Of a stretch of DNA of 64,000 nt, positions 17,535 to 27,573 are shown one piece after another. Both the position numbers and the translations under genes were made by a program. The notes beneath the pieces were generated by a model, which saw only the letters and a program-made list of their open reading frames with translations, searched no databases and was not told where the DNA came from. The number at the start of each line of letters is the position of its first letter. Position 1 is the stretch's first letter. The DNA lies in NCBI GenBank assembly GCA_963665085.2, contig CAXXXS010000002.1, positions 1,178,001 to 1,242,000 on the forward strand, given 5' to 3'. This stretch comes from G963665085 sp963665085 (GTDB taxonomy: Bacteria > Bacteroidota > Bacteroidia > Bacteroidales > JAAAOM01).

Positions 17535-18554
17535 ATGGTACTAGTACATAATTATGGCTTAGCTGTATTTTTCTTTCTAATAACAATGACCTGCTGGGGA
17601 TCCTGGGCTAACACTCAGAAATTAGCAGCAAAAAATTGGCGTTATGAGTTGTATTATTGGGATGTAGTTCTGGGATTATTACTGTTCTCATTATTAGCAG
17701 CCTTTACTCTAGGTAGTTTAGGTAATGAACCAGGAGGCAGGACTTTTTTAGAAGATATAAAACAGGCCGATTTAAGAAGTATTGGTTTTGGTATGCTTGG
17801 AGGTGTTATCTGGAACATGGGTAACCTCTTGTTAGTTGCAGCCATTGCAGTTGCCGGTCTTGCTGTAGGTTTTCCAATTGGAGGTGGAATTGCCTGGTTA
17901 GGAGGAACAATTATTGGTTTCGTAATTGAAATTGCAACAAAAGGAGAAAGCAGCAGTAATCCTGTATTCTTATTTACAGGTATGGCTCTTGCAATTGCGG
18001 CCATTTATTTAAGTATGGTTTCTTATAAGCGGTTAACAGCACATAGTAAAAAAGCCAGCTTCAAAGGAATTTTTCTGGCTGTTCTTGCTGGTTTATTTAT
18101 TGCTCCATTTTATACAATTACAATGTATGGTATGGATCCAGCATTTGGTTTAAGCGGAACAGGTACGTTAACACCTTATACAGGAGCTGTGTTTTTTGCT
18201 CTCGGAGCATTCTTAAGTACATTTATTTTCAATCCTTTCTTTATGGCAAGACCTATTGAAGGAGAGCCGGTAAAAATAAGTGCTTATTTCAAAGGAAGTT
18301 TCGGATCGCACATCTGGGGAATTTTAGGTGGTTCTATCTGGATGCTTGGTATGGTTGTAAGTTTTATGGCCTCAAGCGAAGGTACAACTATTGCTTATGC
18401 GTTAAGTAATGCTGCACCAGTTGTTGCTATATTGTGGGGTGTGTTTATCTGGAAAGAATTTAAAGATGCACCAAAAGGAACAAATAAAATAATTACAGCG
18501 ATGTTCTTTTTGTTCCTTATTGGTTTGATACTGATTACACTATCAAATTCGTAA
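17535..18554 (+). CDS. GRP/RhaT-like sugar transporter of the DMT superfamily
   Basis: 339 residues with ten predicted membrane segments. NYGLAVFFFLITMTCWGSWANTQK, GGVIWNMGNLLLVAAIAVAGLAVGFPIGGGIAWLGG and a C-terminal LSNAAPVVAILWGVFIWKEFK are typical of the glucose/ribose-type (GRP) and RhaT porters. It is an inner-membrane, probably proton-driven sugar importer. It follows the isomerase by 63 bases and precedes the transketolase by 21 bases, so it most likely brings in the operon's substrate. Confidence 0.87.
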   Translation: MVLVHNYGLAVFFFLITMTCWGSWANTQKLAAKNWRYELYYWDVVLGLLLFSLLAAFTLGSLGNEPGGRTFLEDIKQADLRSIGFGMLGGVIWNMGNLLLVAAIAVAGLAVGFPIGGGIAWLGGTIIGFVIEIATKGESSSNPVFLFTGMALAIAAIYLSMVSYKRLTAHSKKASFKGIFLAVLAGLFIAPFYTITMYGMDPAFGLSGTGTLTPYTGAVFFALGAFLSTFIFNPFFMARPIEGEPVKISAYFKGSFGSHIWGILGGSIWMLGMVVSFMASSEGTTIAYALSNAAPVVAILWGVFIWKEFKDAPKGTNKIITAMFFLFLIGLILITLSNS

Positions 18555-18575
18555 AATTTTATAATTATTAAATAT

Positions 18576-19400
18576 ATGAGTTCAAAGAAGGAGTTAGAGC
18601 AGATAGCAATAGAAGTAAGAAAAAAACTTCTTCAAAACATTGTGAAAGCCGGAGGCGGGCATACCGGGGGCTCCATGTCCTCGGTTGATATTCTTGTAAG
18701 CCTTTATTTTGAGGTGATGAATATCGACCCAAAAAATCCCAAAATGGAAAATCGGGATCGTTTTATCATGAGTAAAGGTCATTCTGTTGAAAGCTACCAT
18801 GCGGTTCTTTCAAAAAGAGGGTTCTTTAGCGAAGAAGTTCTTGATACCTATGGGGATTTCAACTCTTTACTTGCCGGACACCCAACAAGAAAAGTTCCTG
18901 GAGTAGAAGTAAATTCAGGAGCTTTGGGACATGGTTTGTCCATTGGTGTTGGCCTTGCAATTGCAGCCAAACGTTCGGAAAATCCTTTCAATGTATATGT
19001 TTTGATGGGGGATGGTGAACATGGTGAAGGTTCAATAATGGAAGCAGCTGCTGCTGCCGGACATTATAAACTGGATAACCTGGTAGCTATTATTGATAGA
19101 AATAAATTACAAATCAGCGGTTACACAGAGGATGTGTTAAGTATCGAAAATCTTGATGCAAAATACACGGCTTGTGGCTGGGAAGTAATTAGTTGTGATG
19201 GAAATGATATGGGAGAGCTTGTTTCTGTATTTAAATCCTGCCCTGCAAAAAGTGGTAAACCTACCTTTATTATTGCAAATACAATAAAAGGAAAAGGTGT
19301 ATCCTTTATGGAAGGAAAGGCTGCATGGCATCATAAAGTGCCTAATGCAGAAGAATTAGAACAAGCAATAAAAGAGTTAAACTTAAACTTAGAGAACTAA
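18576..19400 (+). CDS. Transketolase, N-terminal (TPP-binding) subunit
   Basis: 274 residues, the size of the separate N-terminal half of a split transketolase. GGGHTGGSMSSVDILVSLYF, DRFIMSKGHSVESYHAVL and the TPP/Mg motif MGDGEHGEGSIMEAAAAAGH ... DNLVAIIDRNKLQ are all present. Its last base overlaps the start of the second subunit (TAATG), so they are co-translated. Such split enzymes occur in the D-apulose-4-phosphate pathway as well as in ordinary pentose metabolism. Confidence 0.93.
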   Translation: MSSKKELEQIAIEVRKKLLQNIVKAGGGHTGGSMSSVDILVSLYFEVMNIDPKNPKMENRDRFIMSKGHSVESYHAVLSKRGFFSEEVLDTYGDFNSLLAGHPTRKVPGVEVNSGALGHGLSIGVGLAIAAKRSENPFNVYVLMGDGEHGEGSIMEAAAAAGHYKLDNLVAIIDRNKLQISGYTEDVLSIENLDAKYTACGWEVISCDGNDMGELVSVFKSCPAKSGKPTFIIANTIKGKGVSFMEGKAAWHHKVPNAEELEQAIKELNLNLEN

Positions 19401-20329
19401 TGGGTGTAATTCCGTGTAGAAAGGCTATTACAAATACGCTATTATCAGAAGGAAAAAAAAATAAAAACATTTTTGTTGTTACATCTGACGCCCGTGGTAG
19501 TGTAACATTAGACGAATTTGCTAATGAATTGCCGGAACAATTTGTTGAAGTTGGTATTGCAGAACAAAATGCTGTAGGGGTTGGTGCAGGTCTTGCATTA
19601 GCAGGAAAAAATGTTTTTGTTTGTGGCCCGGCTTGTTTTTATTCTGCCAGAAGTCTTGAACAAGTTAAAGTTGATGTTGCTTATTCAAAAACTAACGTAA
19701 AAATTATTGGAGTTAGTGGAGGAGTAAGTTACGGGGCATTAGGTTCAACTCATCATAGTTTACATGATGTTGCTGTTATGCGAACATTTCCAGGACTAAA
19801 TGTTTATCTGCCATGTGACAGGTTTCAATCTGAGTTTTTAGCAAAGTATTTATGTGAAAACGAAGAGAGTTCTTATGTTAGGGTAGGTAGAAATGCTGTT
19901 CCTGATGTGTATGATGAAAATGAGGTTTTTGAACCAGGCAAAGCAAAAGTTATAAAAGAAGGGAAAGATATTGCAATTATTGCCGCAGGAGAGACCGTTT
20001 ATCATGCTCTTCAGGCTTCTAAAAAATTAGAGGCAGAAGGTGCTACCGTAACAGTTATTGATGTGTTCTCTTTAAAACCATTTGATGAAGAAACAGTTTT
20101 AAATGCAATAAAAAATATAGATAAGGTTTTAACTGTTGAGGAACACAGCATATATGGTGGACTTGGTTCAATTGTGGCAGAATTAACAGCACAAAATTCA
20201 CCAAAGAAATTAAAAATTCTAGGTATCCCTAACGAGAATACAGTCCATGGAAAACCTTTGGAGATATTTAATTATTATGGATTAGACGCTGATGGAATTT
20301 ATAAAAGTGCTAAAGATCTATTAGGTTGA
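19400..20329 (+). CDS. Transketolase, C-terminal subunit
   Basis: 309 residues: a pyrimidine-binding domain (VEVGIAEQNAVGVGAGLALAG, containing the Glu that activates TPP) and a transketolase C-terminal domain (AIIAAGETVYHALQASKKLE ... VIDVFSLKPFDEE). It pairs with the preceding gene to give one complete enzyme. The conserved THHSLHDVAVMRTFPGL segment contributes substrate histidines. Last gene of the operon; a clean terminator follows about 150 bases on. Confidence 0.93.
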   Translation: MGVIPCRKAITNTLLSEGKKNKNIFVVTSDARGSVTLDEFANELPEQFVEVGIAEQNAVGVGAGLALAGKNVFVCGPACFYSARSLEQVKVDVAYSKTNVKIIGVSGGVSYGALGSTHHSLHDVAVMRTFPGLNVYLPCDRFQSEFLAKYLCENEESSYVRVGRNAVPDVYDENEVFEPGKAKVIKEGKDIAIIAAGETVYHALQASKKLEAEGATVTVIDVFSLKPFDEETVLNAIKNIDKVLTVEEHSIYGGLGSIVAELTAQNSPKKLKILGIPNENTVHGKPLEIFNYYGLDADGIYKSAKDLLG

Positions 20330-20482
20330 AATAGCAGGGGTTCTTTTCAACGTTTGAATTTAGTGTTTGATTAAATAAGAGTGAGATGAGAGCAAATTAA
20401 TCTAGTCATCTATTATATATTTAAAAAAAAGAGTGCTTTCATTTTTGAGTGTGATTGACTAGATAAGTAGATTTTTTTGAAT

Positions 20483-20507
20483 AGGGCATAGAAATATGCC
20501 CTTTTTG
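20483..20507 (+). terminator. Intrinsic terminator of the transketolase operon
   Basis: AGGGCATA-GAAA-TATGCCCT, an 8-bp stem closed by a GAAA tetraloop, followed by TTTTTG. A textbook rho-independent terminator. Confidence 0.85.
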
Positions 20508-20791
20508 ATTATTATTTAAACCACTTGTCGGAAGGAACAGATATATGCTTTAGCCCGGAATAGATTTACTGATGTATAATCCAATTTAATAGATAGGGCT
20601 TATATAACCTGTTTAATCCGAGCATAATGGAGAGGTGGCAGACTCAATTGTTATGAAGGTGAAATTTGATAACTTTACTATTAGCCCCGATGGGCAAAGG
20701 GAAAGAATGGATGATTAAATATAAATATGAACACTTTATTCCTAAAAATTTTCTTTTCTATATTTGTGTGACTAAGGCTTGAATAATTCTT
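20508..20791. other. Region upstream of the PUL sigma factor
   Basis: No gene seen. Ends with a candidate -7 element TATATTTG at 20759-20766, 25 bases before the sigma factor start; a TTTG at the matching -33 distance is not evident, so the promoter call is partial. Confidence 0.4.
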
Positions 20792-21340
20792 ATGAATATT
20801 TCAGATATTGATTTGTGGATGTTTTTTGTTAGGGGGGATAGGGATTCCTTTAAGCAGTTATTTGTTAAATATTATCGGAGTCTGTGCGTCGTGTCTGAGA
20901 AATATGTTAATAGTTCAATCGTTGCCGAGGATATTGTTCAGGATGTTTTCTATTCGCTCTTAAAAAACAGGGAAAATTTAACACTTTCACATTCCCCAAA
21001 AGCATTTTTATGTCGTTCAGTAATAAATGCCTCCATAAACTATCAAAAAAAATACAACAAAGAACAAGTTTCCGAAACATTACCAGAGCTAGAAGATGAT
21101 ATCAACCCTGATGATATTTTGGTAACTGAGGAAATGTATAAGGTAATTTCAGATAGTATTTCTTCGCTCCCGGAACAATGCAAAAAAGTTTTTAGATTAA
21201 ATCGCTTTGAAGGACTTAAACATAAAGAAATAGCTGAGAAATTAGATATTTCAATAAAAACAGTTAAAAATCATATTGGCAAAGCCCTTAGGATTATTCG
21301 AAGCGATATTGAGTCGTATAACGCACTTTCAAGGAAATAA
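20792..21340 (+). CDS. ECF sigma factor of the PUL (FecI/SusC-associated type)
   Basis: 182 residues with region 2 (about 20-85, FKQLFVKYYRSLCVVSEKYV) and region 4 (about 125-175, LPEQCKKVFRLNRFEGLKHK, then EKLDISIKTVKNHIGKALR). The LF..YY.SLC opening is typical of Bacteroidota sigma factors paired with FecR anti-sigma genes. A fecR-like gene and a SusC with an N-terminal signalling domain follow, so this sigma should transcribe the susCD genes when substrate binds at the outer membrane. Confidence 0.94.
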   Translation: MNISDIDLWMFFVRGDRDSFKQLFVKYYRSLCVVSEKYVNSSIVAEDIVQDVFYSLLKNRENLTLSHSPKAFLCRSVINASINYQKKYNKEQVSETLPELEDDINPDDILVTEEMYKVISDSISSLPEQCKKVFRLNRFEGLKHKEIAEKLDISIKTVKNHIGKALRIIRSDIESYNALSRK

Positions 21341-21508
21341 TCAGAATTTTATTTGCCTAAGAAAATATCTTTTATTTACTTAACCAGCCAAACATGAAAG
21401 TTTTGTGTTGCGTTTCAAAATAAAATGAAATAAAAAAGCAAAAAAAACGAAAAAATACAGTAGGCCTTTTTTTATTTTAAATTGTCTTATATTATAGAGA
21501 GAATAAGA

Positions 21509-22537
21509 ATGAGGATAAGGATAACAGAAAAAGAATGGGGAGCGATTGTTGCAATGCTTGGAAATGAAGCAACTGCAGAAGACAAAGAACAGTTTCAAAT
21601 CTGGCTTTCAAACAATCCAAACCATAATGCATACTACAAAGAACTAAAAAAAGATTGGACTCTATTGGAAACATTTAAATCATATAAAAAATATAACACA
21701 AAAGGAGCGTGGAAAGAAATTGAGAAAAAAGCGGGAGATGAACTCAAACAATTAAACGCGTTCTCACTTTATAATAAACGTTCCAAAGTATATGAAATTT
21801 TAAAAATTGCAGCATCATTTCTTGCTGCATTTGGTTTATCCTGGTTTGTTTGGCGCTCTTTGCCAGAAAAGAAAGCTTTGCCAGAGATGTCTGTTTTTCA
21901 GGTTGTAGTCCCTAAAGGTGAAAAATCGCAATTTATACTATCGGATGGAACAAAAGTTTGGTTAAACTCAGATAGTAGATTATCCTATACAAATAATTTT
22001 GGAGAAACAGACAGGCATATAACCCTTACCGGAGAAGCTTATTTTGAAGTAGCTAAAGATAAATCAAAACCTTTCATAATAGAAACTCCCGGATTTGATG
22101 TTAAGGTAACCGGAACCTCATTTAATTTGAATACTTACAAAGAAGAAGAGATAAATAGTTTAACCCTGCATACAGGAGAAGTTTTTATTAATCGAAAAGG
22201 AAAAGAATTTAAAGTTTTGCCAGGAGAGAAATTCCTTTTGAACCAGGAAACACAAGTTTTAAAAATAGTAAATGCCAATTTGGAAGAATCCGCATTATGG
22301 AAAGAAGGCTACATCGTTATAAACGACATGAACCTGGAAGAAATAAAAAAACTATTGGAAAGGAAGTATAATATCCATATTGTTATTACCAAAGAAAACT
22401 ATAAAACTATTAAATATACAGGGACATTTAAACCCTATGAAACACTGAGGGATGTGTTGGAACTAATTCGTTCTGCATCACCTTTTAAATTTAATTACCA
22501 GATAAATACAGAGAAGAATGTCGTGACAATTGAATAA
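21509..22537 (+). CDS. FecR-type anti-sigma factor
   Basis: 342 residues from the ATG at 21509. A TTG 27 bases upstream is in frame, but ATG with the preceding AGAGAATAAG is better. Residues about 1-95 are the cytoplasmic sigma-binding part, about 100-118 a membrane segment (ILKIAASFLAAFGLSWFVW), and the rest periplasmic: the FecR domain (VVPKGEKSQFILSDGTKVWL ... LTGEAYFEVAKDKSKPFIIE) and a DUF4974 C-terminus that contacts the SusC signalling domain. It should hold the upstream ECF sigma inactive until signalled. Confidence 0.94.
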   Translation: MRIRITEKEWGAIVAMLGNEATAEDKEQFQIWLSNNPNHNAYYKELKKDWTLLETFKSYKKYNTKGAWKEIEKKAGDELKQLNAFSLYNKRSKVYEILKIAASFLAAFGLSWFVWRSLPEKKALPEMSVFQVVVPKGEKSQFILSDGTKVWLNSDSRLSYTNNFGETDRHITLTGEAYFEVAKDKSKPFIIETPGFDVKVTGTSFNLNTYKEEEINSLTLHTGEVFINRKGKEFKVLPGEKFLLNQETQVLKIVNANLEESALWKEGYIVINDMNLEEIKKLLERKYNIHIVITKENYKTIKYTGTFKPYETLRDVLELIRSASPFKFNYQINTEKNVVTIE

Positions 22538-22542
22538 AAATT

Positions 22543-22573
22543 AAGCGGAAAATGTTTGCCCCATTTCCCGCTT
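22543..22573 (+). terminator. Hairpin between fecR and susC
   Basis: AAGCGGAAAATG and CATTTCCCGCTT form a 12-bp stem with one mismatch and a 7-base loop. No U-run follows, so it may be an attenuator or RNA-processing site that separates regulator from susCD expression. Confidence 0.5.
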
Positions 22574-22613
22574 ATACTATGTATTAATTAATTAAAATTA
22601 ACATTACAAATCT

Positions 22614-25600
22614 ATGAAAAAAAACATGGAAAGTGGAGATTCTTTGTTTAAGAATCGGCTAACTAAATTATTAATGACTATGAAACTGATATTTTTTTTA
22701 ATGACGGTTTTAGTGTTGCAGACTTCTGCAAGTGTATATTCTCAGGAGAAATTGAGAATAAATTTTGAACAAGCTACTATCAAAGAAATTATGAATGAGA
22801 TAGAGGATCATTCAGAAATGACATTCTTTTATAGTGGAGATGTATTGGATGTAAATCAGACTTTATCTCTTGAAAGTTCAAGTATTACCATTGATGATAT
22901 ACTTGAATATGTTGGAGAAGAAACAGGCCTTTCTTTTACTGTGATTAGAGATCAAATTCTTGTAACAAAATCAAAAGATAATAAGATTAAAATCCTTAAA
23001 CAAGAGATTGAAGTGAAGGGTAAAGTAATTGATTCTGACGGGAATCCATTACCTGGGGTGAATGTTGTTGAAAAAGGGACAACAAATGGTACTGTAACAA
23101 ACCTTGATGGTGAATATACGATAGCTGTTAGCTCACCATCAGCAACTTTAAGTTTTTCTTTTGTGGGATTTATCACAGAGGATATAGAGGTAGGAAACAG
23201 AACTACGATTGATCTTACTTTGGTTGAGGATATTCAATCTTTAGAAGAAGTTGTTGTAATTGGATATGGTGTACAGAAAAAAAGCAATGTTACCGGTGCT
23301 ATCTCATCTGTTAAGTCTGAAGATCTTGAAAACAGGAGTATTACTTCAGTTGATGGAGGTCTTCAAGGAAAAACAGCAGGAGTTCAAATTGTTACTACTT
23401 CTGGGGCACCTGGTGCAGAAACTTCTGTGCGTATCCGTGGATACAGTTCAAATTCAAGCTCTACACCTCTTTATATTGTTGATGGTCTGCGTACTACCAA
23501 TATTTCCTATTTAGATCCTTCTGATATTGAGTCTATGGAGATTCTTAAAGATGCTGCATCTGCTGCAATTTATGGGGCACAAGCAGGTAATGGTGTAATT
23601 CTTATAACCACAAAAAAAGCATCACAAGGCACTCTTCGTATCGACTATAATATGCAAACTTCCATTCAACAGGTTGCCCGTATTCCTGAAGTGCTTAATG
23701 CAGAGGAATATATCCAATACGCTGTTAACGAAGGTAATTTGGTTTCTCAATCACGTATTGACCAATATTATGACGGAACTACTGATACCGACTGGGCTGA
23801 TGTGGCTTTCGAAAACGGTACCATGCAGCGTCACAGTCTAAGTTTTCAAGGGGCAAATGAAAAGAGTTCGATCTATGGTTCTTTTTCTTACTTAACCAAT
23901 GATGGACCTATTATTGGCGATCAGGATAAATACAATCGTCTTACAGGTTCTGTTAACGCTGAGTACAAAATTAAACCTTGGATCAAATTTTCTTCAAATA
24001 ACAATTTTGCCAATTTTAACACCAACCGAGTTCGTTCTGGTGGAATGTATTCTATGTTGGGTTCTGTTATTCAAATGGATCCGCTTACCCCGGTTATCTA
24101 TTCAAAAGATGATGTACCTGCTCATATGCAGGCTCTTTTAGATGCTGGGCATATATTACTTACAGATGATAATGGCGACTATTACTCCATGTCACCATTC
24201 CAGGAATCCAATAACATAAATCCATACATTATGAGGGATGGTTACCAGCAACAAAGTGAAGGTTTTAACCTCCGTGGTGTATCAAGTATTGATATAAATC
24301 CCTGGAAAAATGTTACCTATACCTCTCGTTTAGGGTATGATTATTTAAGTTCTACTTCCTATGCCCTACAGTGGCCTTATTCAGCAAATACAGATACCAA
24401 CTATGACTACGTAAGCATTGAGGCTAGCAATAACGATAAAAAATATTGGCAGTGGGAGAATTTTATAAACTATAATCAGTCTTTTAACAAGCATACTGTA
24501 GGGGCAATGGCAGGTATGTCTTATTCAGAAAAGACTACTTTCGGGATTACTGGTACGGTGAGTGGAACTAGTTCTTCCAACATTGGTATAACTAAACTAG
24601 ACCGCAATTATGCCTATTTTGCCAGTGCTACAGGTACAGCAACAAAAGAATTAGAGGGAGGTGAAAAACGCGTTTATGCGGAGTTGGCATACTTTGGTCG
24701 TTTATCTTACGATTACGATAACAAATACTTCCTTCAGGGATCGTACCGTGCTGATGCAGCCGACCTTTCCATTCTTCCTTTAGATAAAAGATGGGGGTAT
24801 TTCCCAGCAGTTTCTGCAGGGTGGACCATCTCACATGAAGACTTCTTTGTGAACACAAACTTAAGTAATTATATTTCTAACCTTAAATTACGTGCAAGCT
24901 GGGGGCAGAATGGTTCTATATCCGGACTTGGAGACTATATGTATGCTGCCACCATTACATCGGATGAAATGTATCCTTTCACAAATTCAGATTACCAGGT
25001 TGCGTCAAGCCCATCCTCTACAGGGAATTATGGACTTCAATGGGAAACTTCTGAACAACTAGATTTTGGTTTAGACCTTCGCATGTTAAATGACAGGTTG
25101 GCCTTTAGTATGGACTGGTACAAGAAAGAAACCAAAGATCTTATCATGAGTGATGTAAACTCATCAGCTGTTGTAGGAAATACAATTTCTCCTCTCAACG
25201 CTGGTAATGTAGTTAATAAAGGTTTTGAATTTGACCTTAGCTGGAGGGATAATATTGGAGACTTCTCTTATGGCATTAGCGGAAACCTTGCTACACTTAA
25301 AAATGAAGTTACTTATATTTATCCAACCCTTAGCCGTGTTGAAGGAGAAAGTGGTGGATCAGGTGTAACATGCTATTTTGAAAAAGGACATCCTATTTGG
25401 TACATGAGAGGATATGAATATTTAGGCGTGGATCCTGCTGATGGGTCTCCTATTTTTAATGATATAAGTGGAGATGGAGTTATTAATGATGCCGATAAAA
25501 CAGAGATAGGTTCAGCTATCCCAGATTTCACTTACGGTCTTACCCTTAACTTAGGCTATAAAGGATTTGACCTTATTGTTTTCGCAAATGGCAGCTACGG

Positions 25601-26006
25601 AAACGACATTTGTTATGCCGTTCCCCGTTCTACCCGTATTCAGGCAAATACATTGAAGTATTTCTACGATAGACGCTGGACAACTCCTGGACAGGATGCA
25701 GAATATATTGCAGCTTCACTTCCTGATTATGCCAACTATGTTCAAAGTTCTGCTCTTATTTTTGATGGTTCCTACTTTAAAATCAAACAAGTTCAGCTTG
25801 GCTACACTGTTCCTAAAACTCTTTTGGAAAGAACTAAAATTTTTAATAGTGCAAGAGTTTATGTATCACTTGACGATTTCTTTATGTTTACAGATTATCC
25901 CGGATTTGATCCAGATGTATCAATGAGTGGGGATGGTCTTGGACTTGATTATGGTCAGTATCCTACTACAAGACGGGCAACTTTCGGTATTAACTTATCA
26001 TTCTAA
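22614..26006 (+). CDS. SusC-family TonB-dependent outer-membrane transporter with STN domain
   Basis: 1130 residues. Signal peptide to about 44 (LQTSASVYSQ); STN signalling domain about 50-110 (INFEQATIKEIMNEIEDHSE); carboxypeptidase-regulatory-like domain about 127-200 (VKGKVIDSDGNPLPGVNVVE); the SusC signature VVIGYGVQKKSNVTGAISSV; plug about 215-330; 22-strand barrel to the C-terminal Phe (FGINLSF). It imports oligosaccharides with the SusD lid. The STN domain fits signalling through the FecR/ECF pair upstream. Only one SusC is present in this window for the whole enzyme array. Confidence 0.96.
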   Translation: MKKNMESGDSLFKNRLTKLLMTMKLIFFLMTVLVLQTSASVYSQEKLRINFEQATIKEIMNEIEDHSEMTFFYSGDVLDVNQTLSLESSSITIDDILEYVGEETGLSFTVIRDQILVTKSKDNKIKILKQEIEVKGKVIDSDGNPLPGVNVVEKGTTNGTVTNLDGEYTIAVSSPSATLSFSFVGFITEDIEVGNRTTIDLTLVEDIQSLEEVVVIGYGVQKKSNVTGAISSVKSEDLENRSITSVDGGLQGKTAGVQIVTTSGAPGAETSVRIRGYSSNSSSTPLYIVDGLRTTNISYLDPSDIESMEILKDAASAAIYGAQAGNGVILITTKKASQGTLRIDYNMQTSIQQVARIPEVLNAEEYIQYAVNEGNLVSQSRIDQYYDGTTDTDWADVAFENGTMQRHSLSFQGANEKSSIYGSFSYLTNDGPIIGDQDKYNRLTGSVNAEYKIKPWIKFSSNNNFANFNTNRVRSGGMYSMLGSVIQMDPLTPVIYSKDDVPAHMQALLDAGHILLTDDNGDYYSMSPFQESNNINPYIMRDGYQQQSEGFNLRGVSSIDINPWKNVTYTSRLGYDYLSSTSYALQWPYSANTDTNYDYVSIEASNNDKKYWQWENFINYNQSFNKHTVGAMAGMSYSEKTTFGITGTVSGTSSSNIGITKLDRNYAYFASATGTATKELEGGEKRVYAELAYFGRLSYDYDNKYFLQGSYRADAADLSILPLDKRWGYFPAVSAGWTISHEDFFVNTNLSNYISNLKLRASWGQNGSISGLGDYMYAATITSDEMYPFTNSDYQVASSPSSTGNYGLQWETSEQLDFGLDLRMLNDRLAFSMDWYKKETKDLIMSDVNSSAVVGNTISPLNAGNVVNKGFEFDLSWRDNIGDFSYGISGNLATLKNEVTYIYPTLSRVEGESGGSGVTCYFEKGHPIWYMRGYEYLGVDPADGSPIFNDISGDGVINDADKTEIGSAIPDFTYGLTLNLGYKGFDLIVFANGSYGNDICYAVPRSTRIQANTLKYFYDRRWTTPGQDAEYIAASLPDYANYVQSSALIFDGSYFKIKQVQLGYTVPKTLLERTKIFNSARVYVSLDDFFMFTDYPGFDPDVSMSGDGLGLDYGQYPTTRRATFGINLSF

Positions 26007-26025
26007 TTCTTAATTTGTAAAAAAA

Positions 26026-27573
26026 ATGAAAAATAGATATATATCATTGATTCTTATTGTTGTAGGTGTCTTCTCTTTTTTCTCATGTGAAGATAATCTC
26101 AACATAGAACAACATAGCGTTTCATCCATTGACTCATACTATCAAACCGATGATGAGACTGAAGAAGGAATTGCTTCATGCTATACAGCATTAAGGACCG
26201 TTCACTTAGGTTTTACTTCTTTGCAGCGTGTAGAGAACTTACTCTCTGACGATGTCTGGACCGGCGGAGGAAACCACTATGATGGCAACAGTTATATGTT
26301 GGGCGACTTCACTTTTGATGCCGCTTACAGTTCTATAAGCTCTCTTTATACCTACTTATATGAGCTCGTTTACCGAACCAATGTAGTTCTTGAAAATGTA
26401 ACAGGTGATAGTGACGTAATGAAAAGAGCTGTTGCTGAAGCTAAAGTTTTTAGGGCTTATGCTTATTTCTATCTTACTACATTATGGGGAACTCCTCCAC
26501 TTGTTGATCATACACTAGTTGAAAGCGAATATATGCAGGCTAATAGTACTACAGCTGAGCTTTGGGCTTTTGTAGAACAAGACCTTACTGATGCTATTAA
26601 TAGTGGTGATCTTACACAGAAATCCAGCATTGATGAAACTACATATCGTGTAACTAAACAGTTTGCCCAAGCTCTTTTAGGAAAAACATATATTTTCCAA
26701 AAGAAATATTCTGATGCTGCAAGTATGCTTGATAATGTTATTGATGCTGAACTTTACGATCTTAATGCTGATTTGAGTAATATAGGAACACCGTTAGGAA
26801 TTATGACTGAAGAATCTATATTTGAGGTTAACCAAATTAATGACATATCTCAGAATGCAACCAATAACAGTTATAGATGGACTTCTATGGGGCTTAGAGG
26901 GGAAAAATACAGCTATACCGAAGCAAATATCTTTGCTTCGGCTACATGGGGATATGAAGTTCCTACAAAGGATTTATATGATGCATTTGTTTCTGTAGAA
27001 GGAGTTGACGGTTATCGTCTTAATAATAATATTAAAACGCGCCAACAAATGATCGATGAATTTGGAGTAAATAATATTTTGGAGATTACCGATAATGAAG
27101 GCTACTATTGTTATAAATACAGAATCCTCAAAGATATATGGGCAAGTTATTTCTATGCAAATAATACCAGGGTAATGAAATACAATGAAGTACTCCTTCT
27201 TGCTGCAGAAGCTCATTTACAAAATAACGATGCAACAAAGGCTACTGAGTATATCAACCTGATACGTACCCGCGCACAGGCTCCTACCATTTCAGGGACT
27301 GTAACCATGGATCAAATTAAAACAGAATCGCGTCTCGAACTCTGCTGGGAAGGACAACGTTATGAAAACCTCATTCGCTGGGGGGATGCGGCAACGATTC
27401 TTGCTACGAAAGGACAACAGAACCCAGCCCTCCAAACAGACGGAAGTGTAACATGGGCATCTTATAACAAGGCGGATGAGTGTGGTTTTCAGGTTGGAAA
27501 ACATGAACTTCTTCCTTTCCCTGATGACGAAATGAGTGTCAACCCAAATATGGTTCAAAACCCTGGTTGGTAG
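26026..27573 (+). CDS. SusD/RagB-family outer-membrane glycan-binding lipoprotein
   Basis: 515 residues. The signal peptide ends in a lipobox (VFSFFSCEDN, Cys about 21, followed by Glu-Asp as expected for surface export). Helical TPR-like SusD domain with FRAYAYFYLTTLWGTPPLVD and the C-terminal RLELCWEGQRYENLIRWGDA ... VQNPGW typical of the family. It starts 19 bases after susC and forms the lid of the SusC importer. The last ~100 codons have a decayed relative near 62.3 kb on the opposite strand. Confidence 0.95.
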   Translation: MKNRYISLILIVVGVFSFFSCEDNLNIEQHSVSSIDSYYQTDDETEEGIASCYTALRTVHLGFTSLQRVENLLSDDVWTGGGNHYDGNSYMLGDFTFDAAYSSISSLYTYLYELVYRTNVVLENVTGDSDVMKRAVAEAKVFRAYAYFYLTTLWGTPPLVDHTLVESEYMQANSTTAELWAFVEQDLTDAINSGDLTQKSSIDETTYRVTKQFAQALLGKTYIFQKKYSDAASMLDNVIDAELYDLNADLSNIGTPLGIMTEESIFEVNQINDISQNATNNSYRWTSMGLRGEKYSYTEANIFASATWGYEVPTKDLYDAFVSVEGVDGYRLNNNIKTRQQMIDEFGVNNILEITDNEGYYCYKYRILKDIWASYFYANNTRVMKYNEVLLLAAEAHLQNNDATKATEYINLIRTRAQAPTISGTVTMDQIKTESRLELCWEGQRYENLIRWGDAATILATKGQQNPALQTDGSVTWASYNKADECGFQVGKHELLPFPDDEMSVNPNMVQNPGW

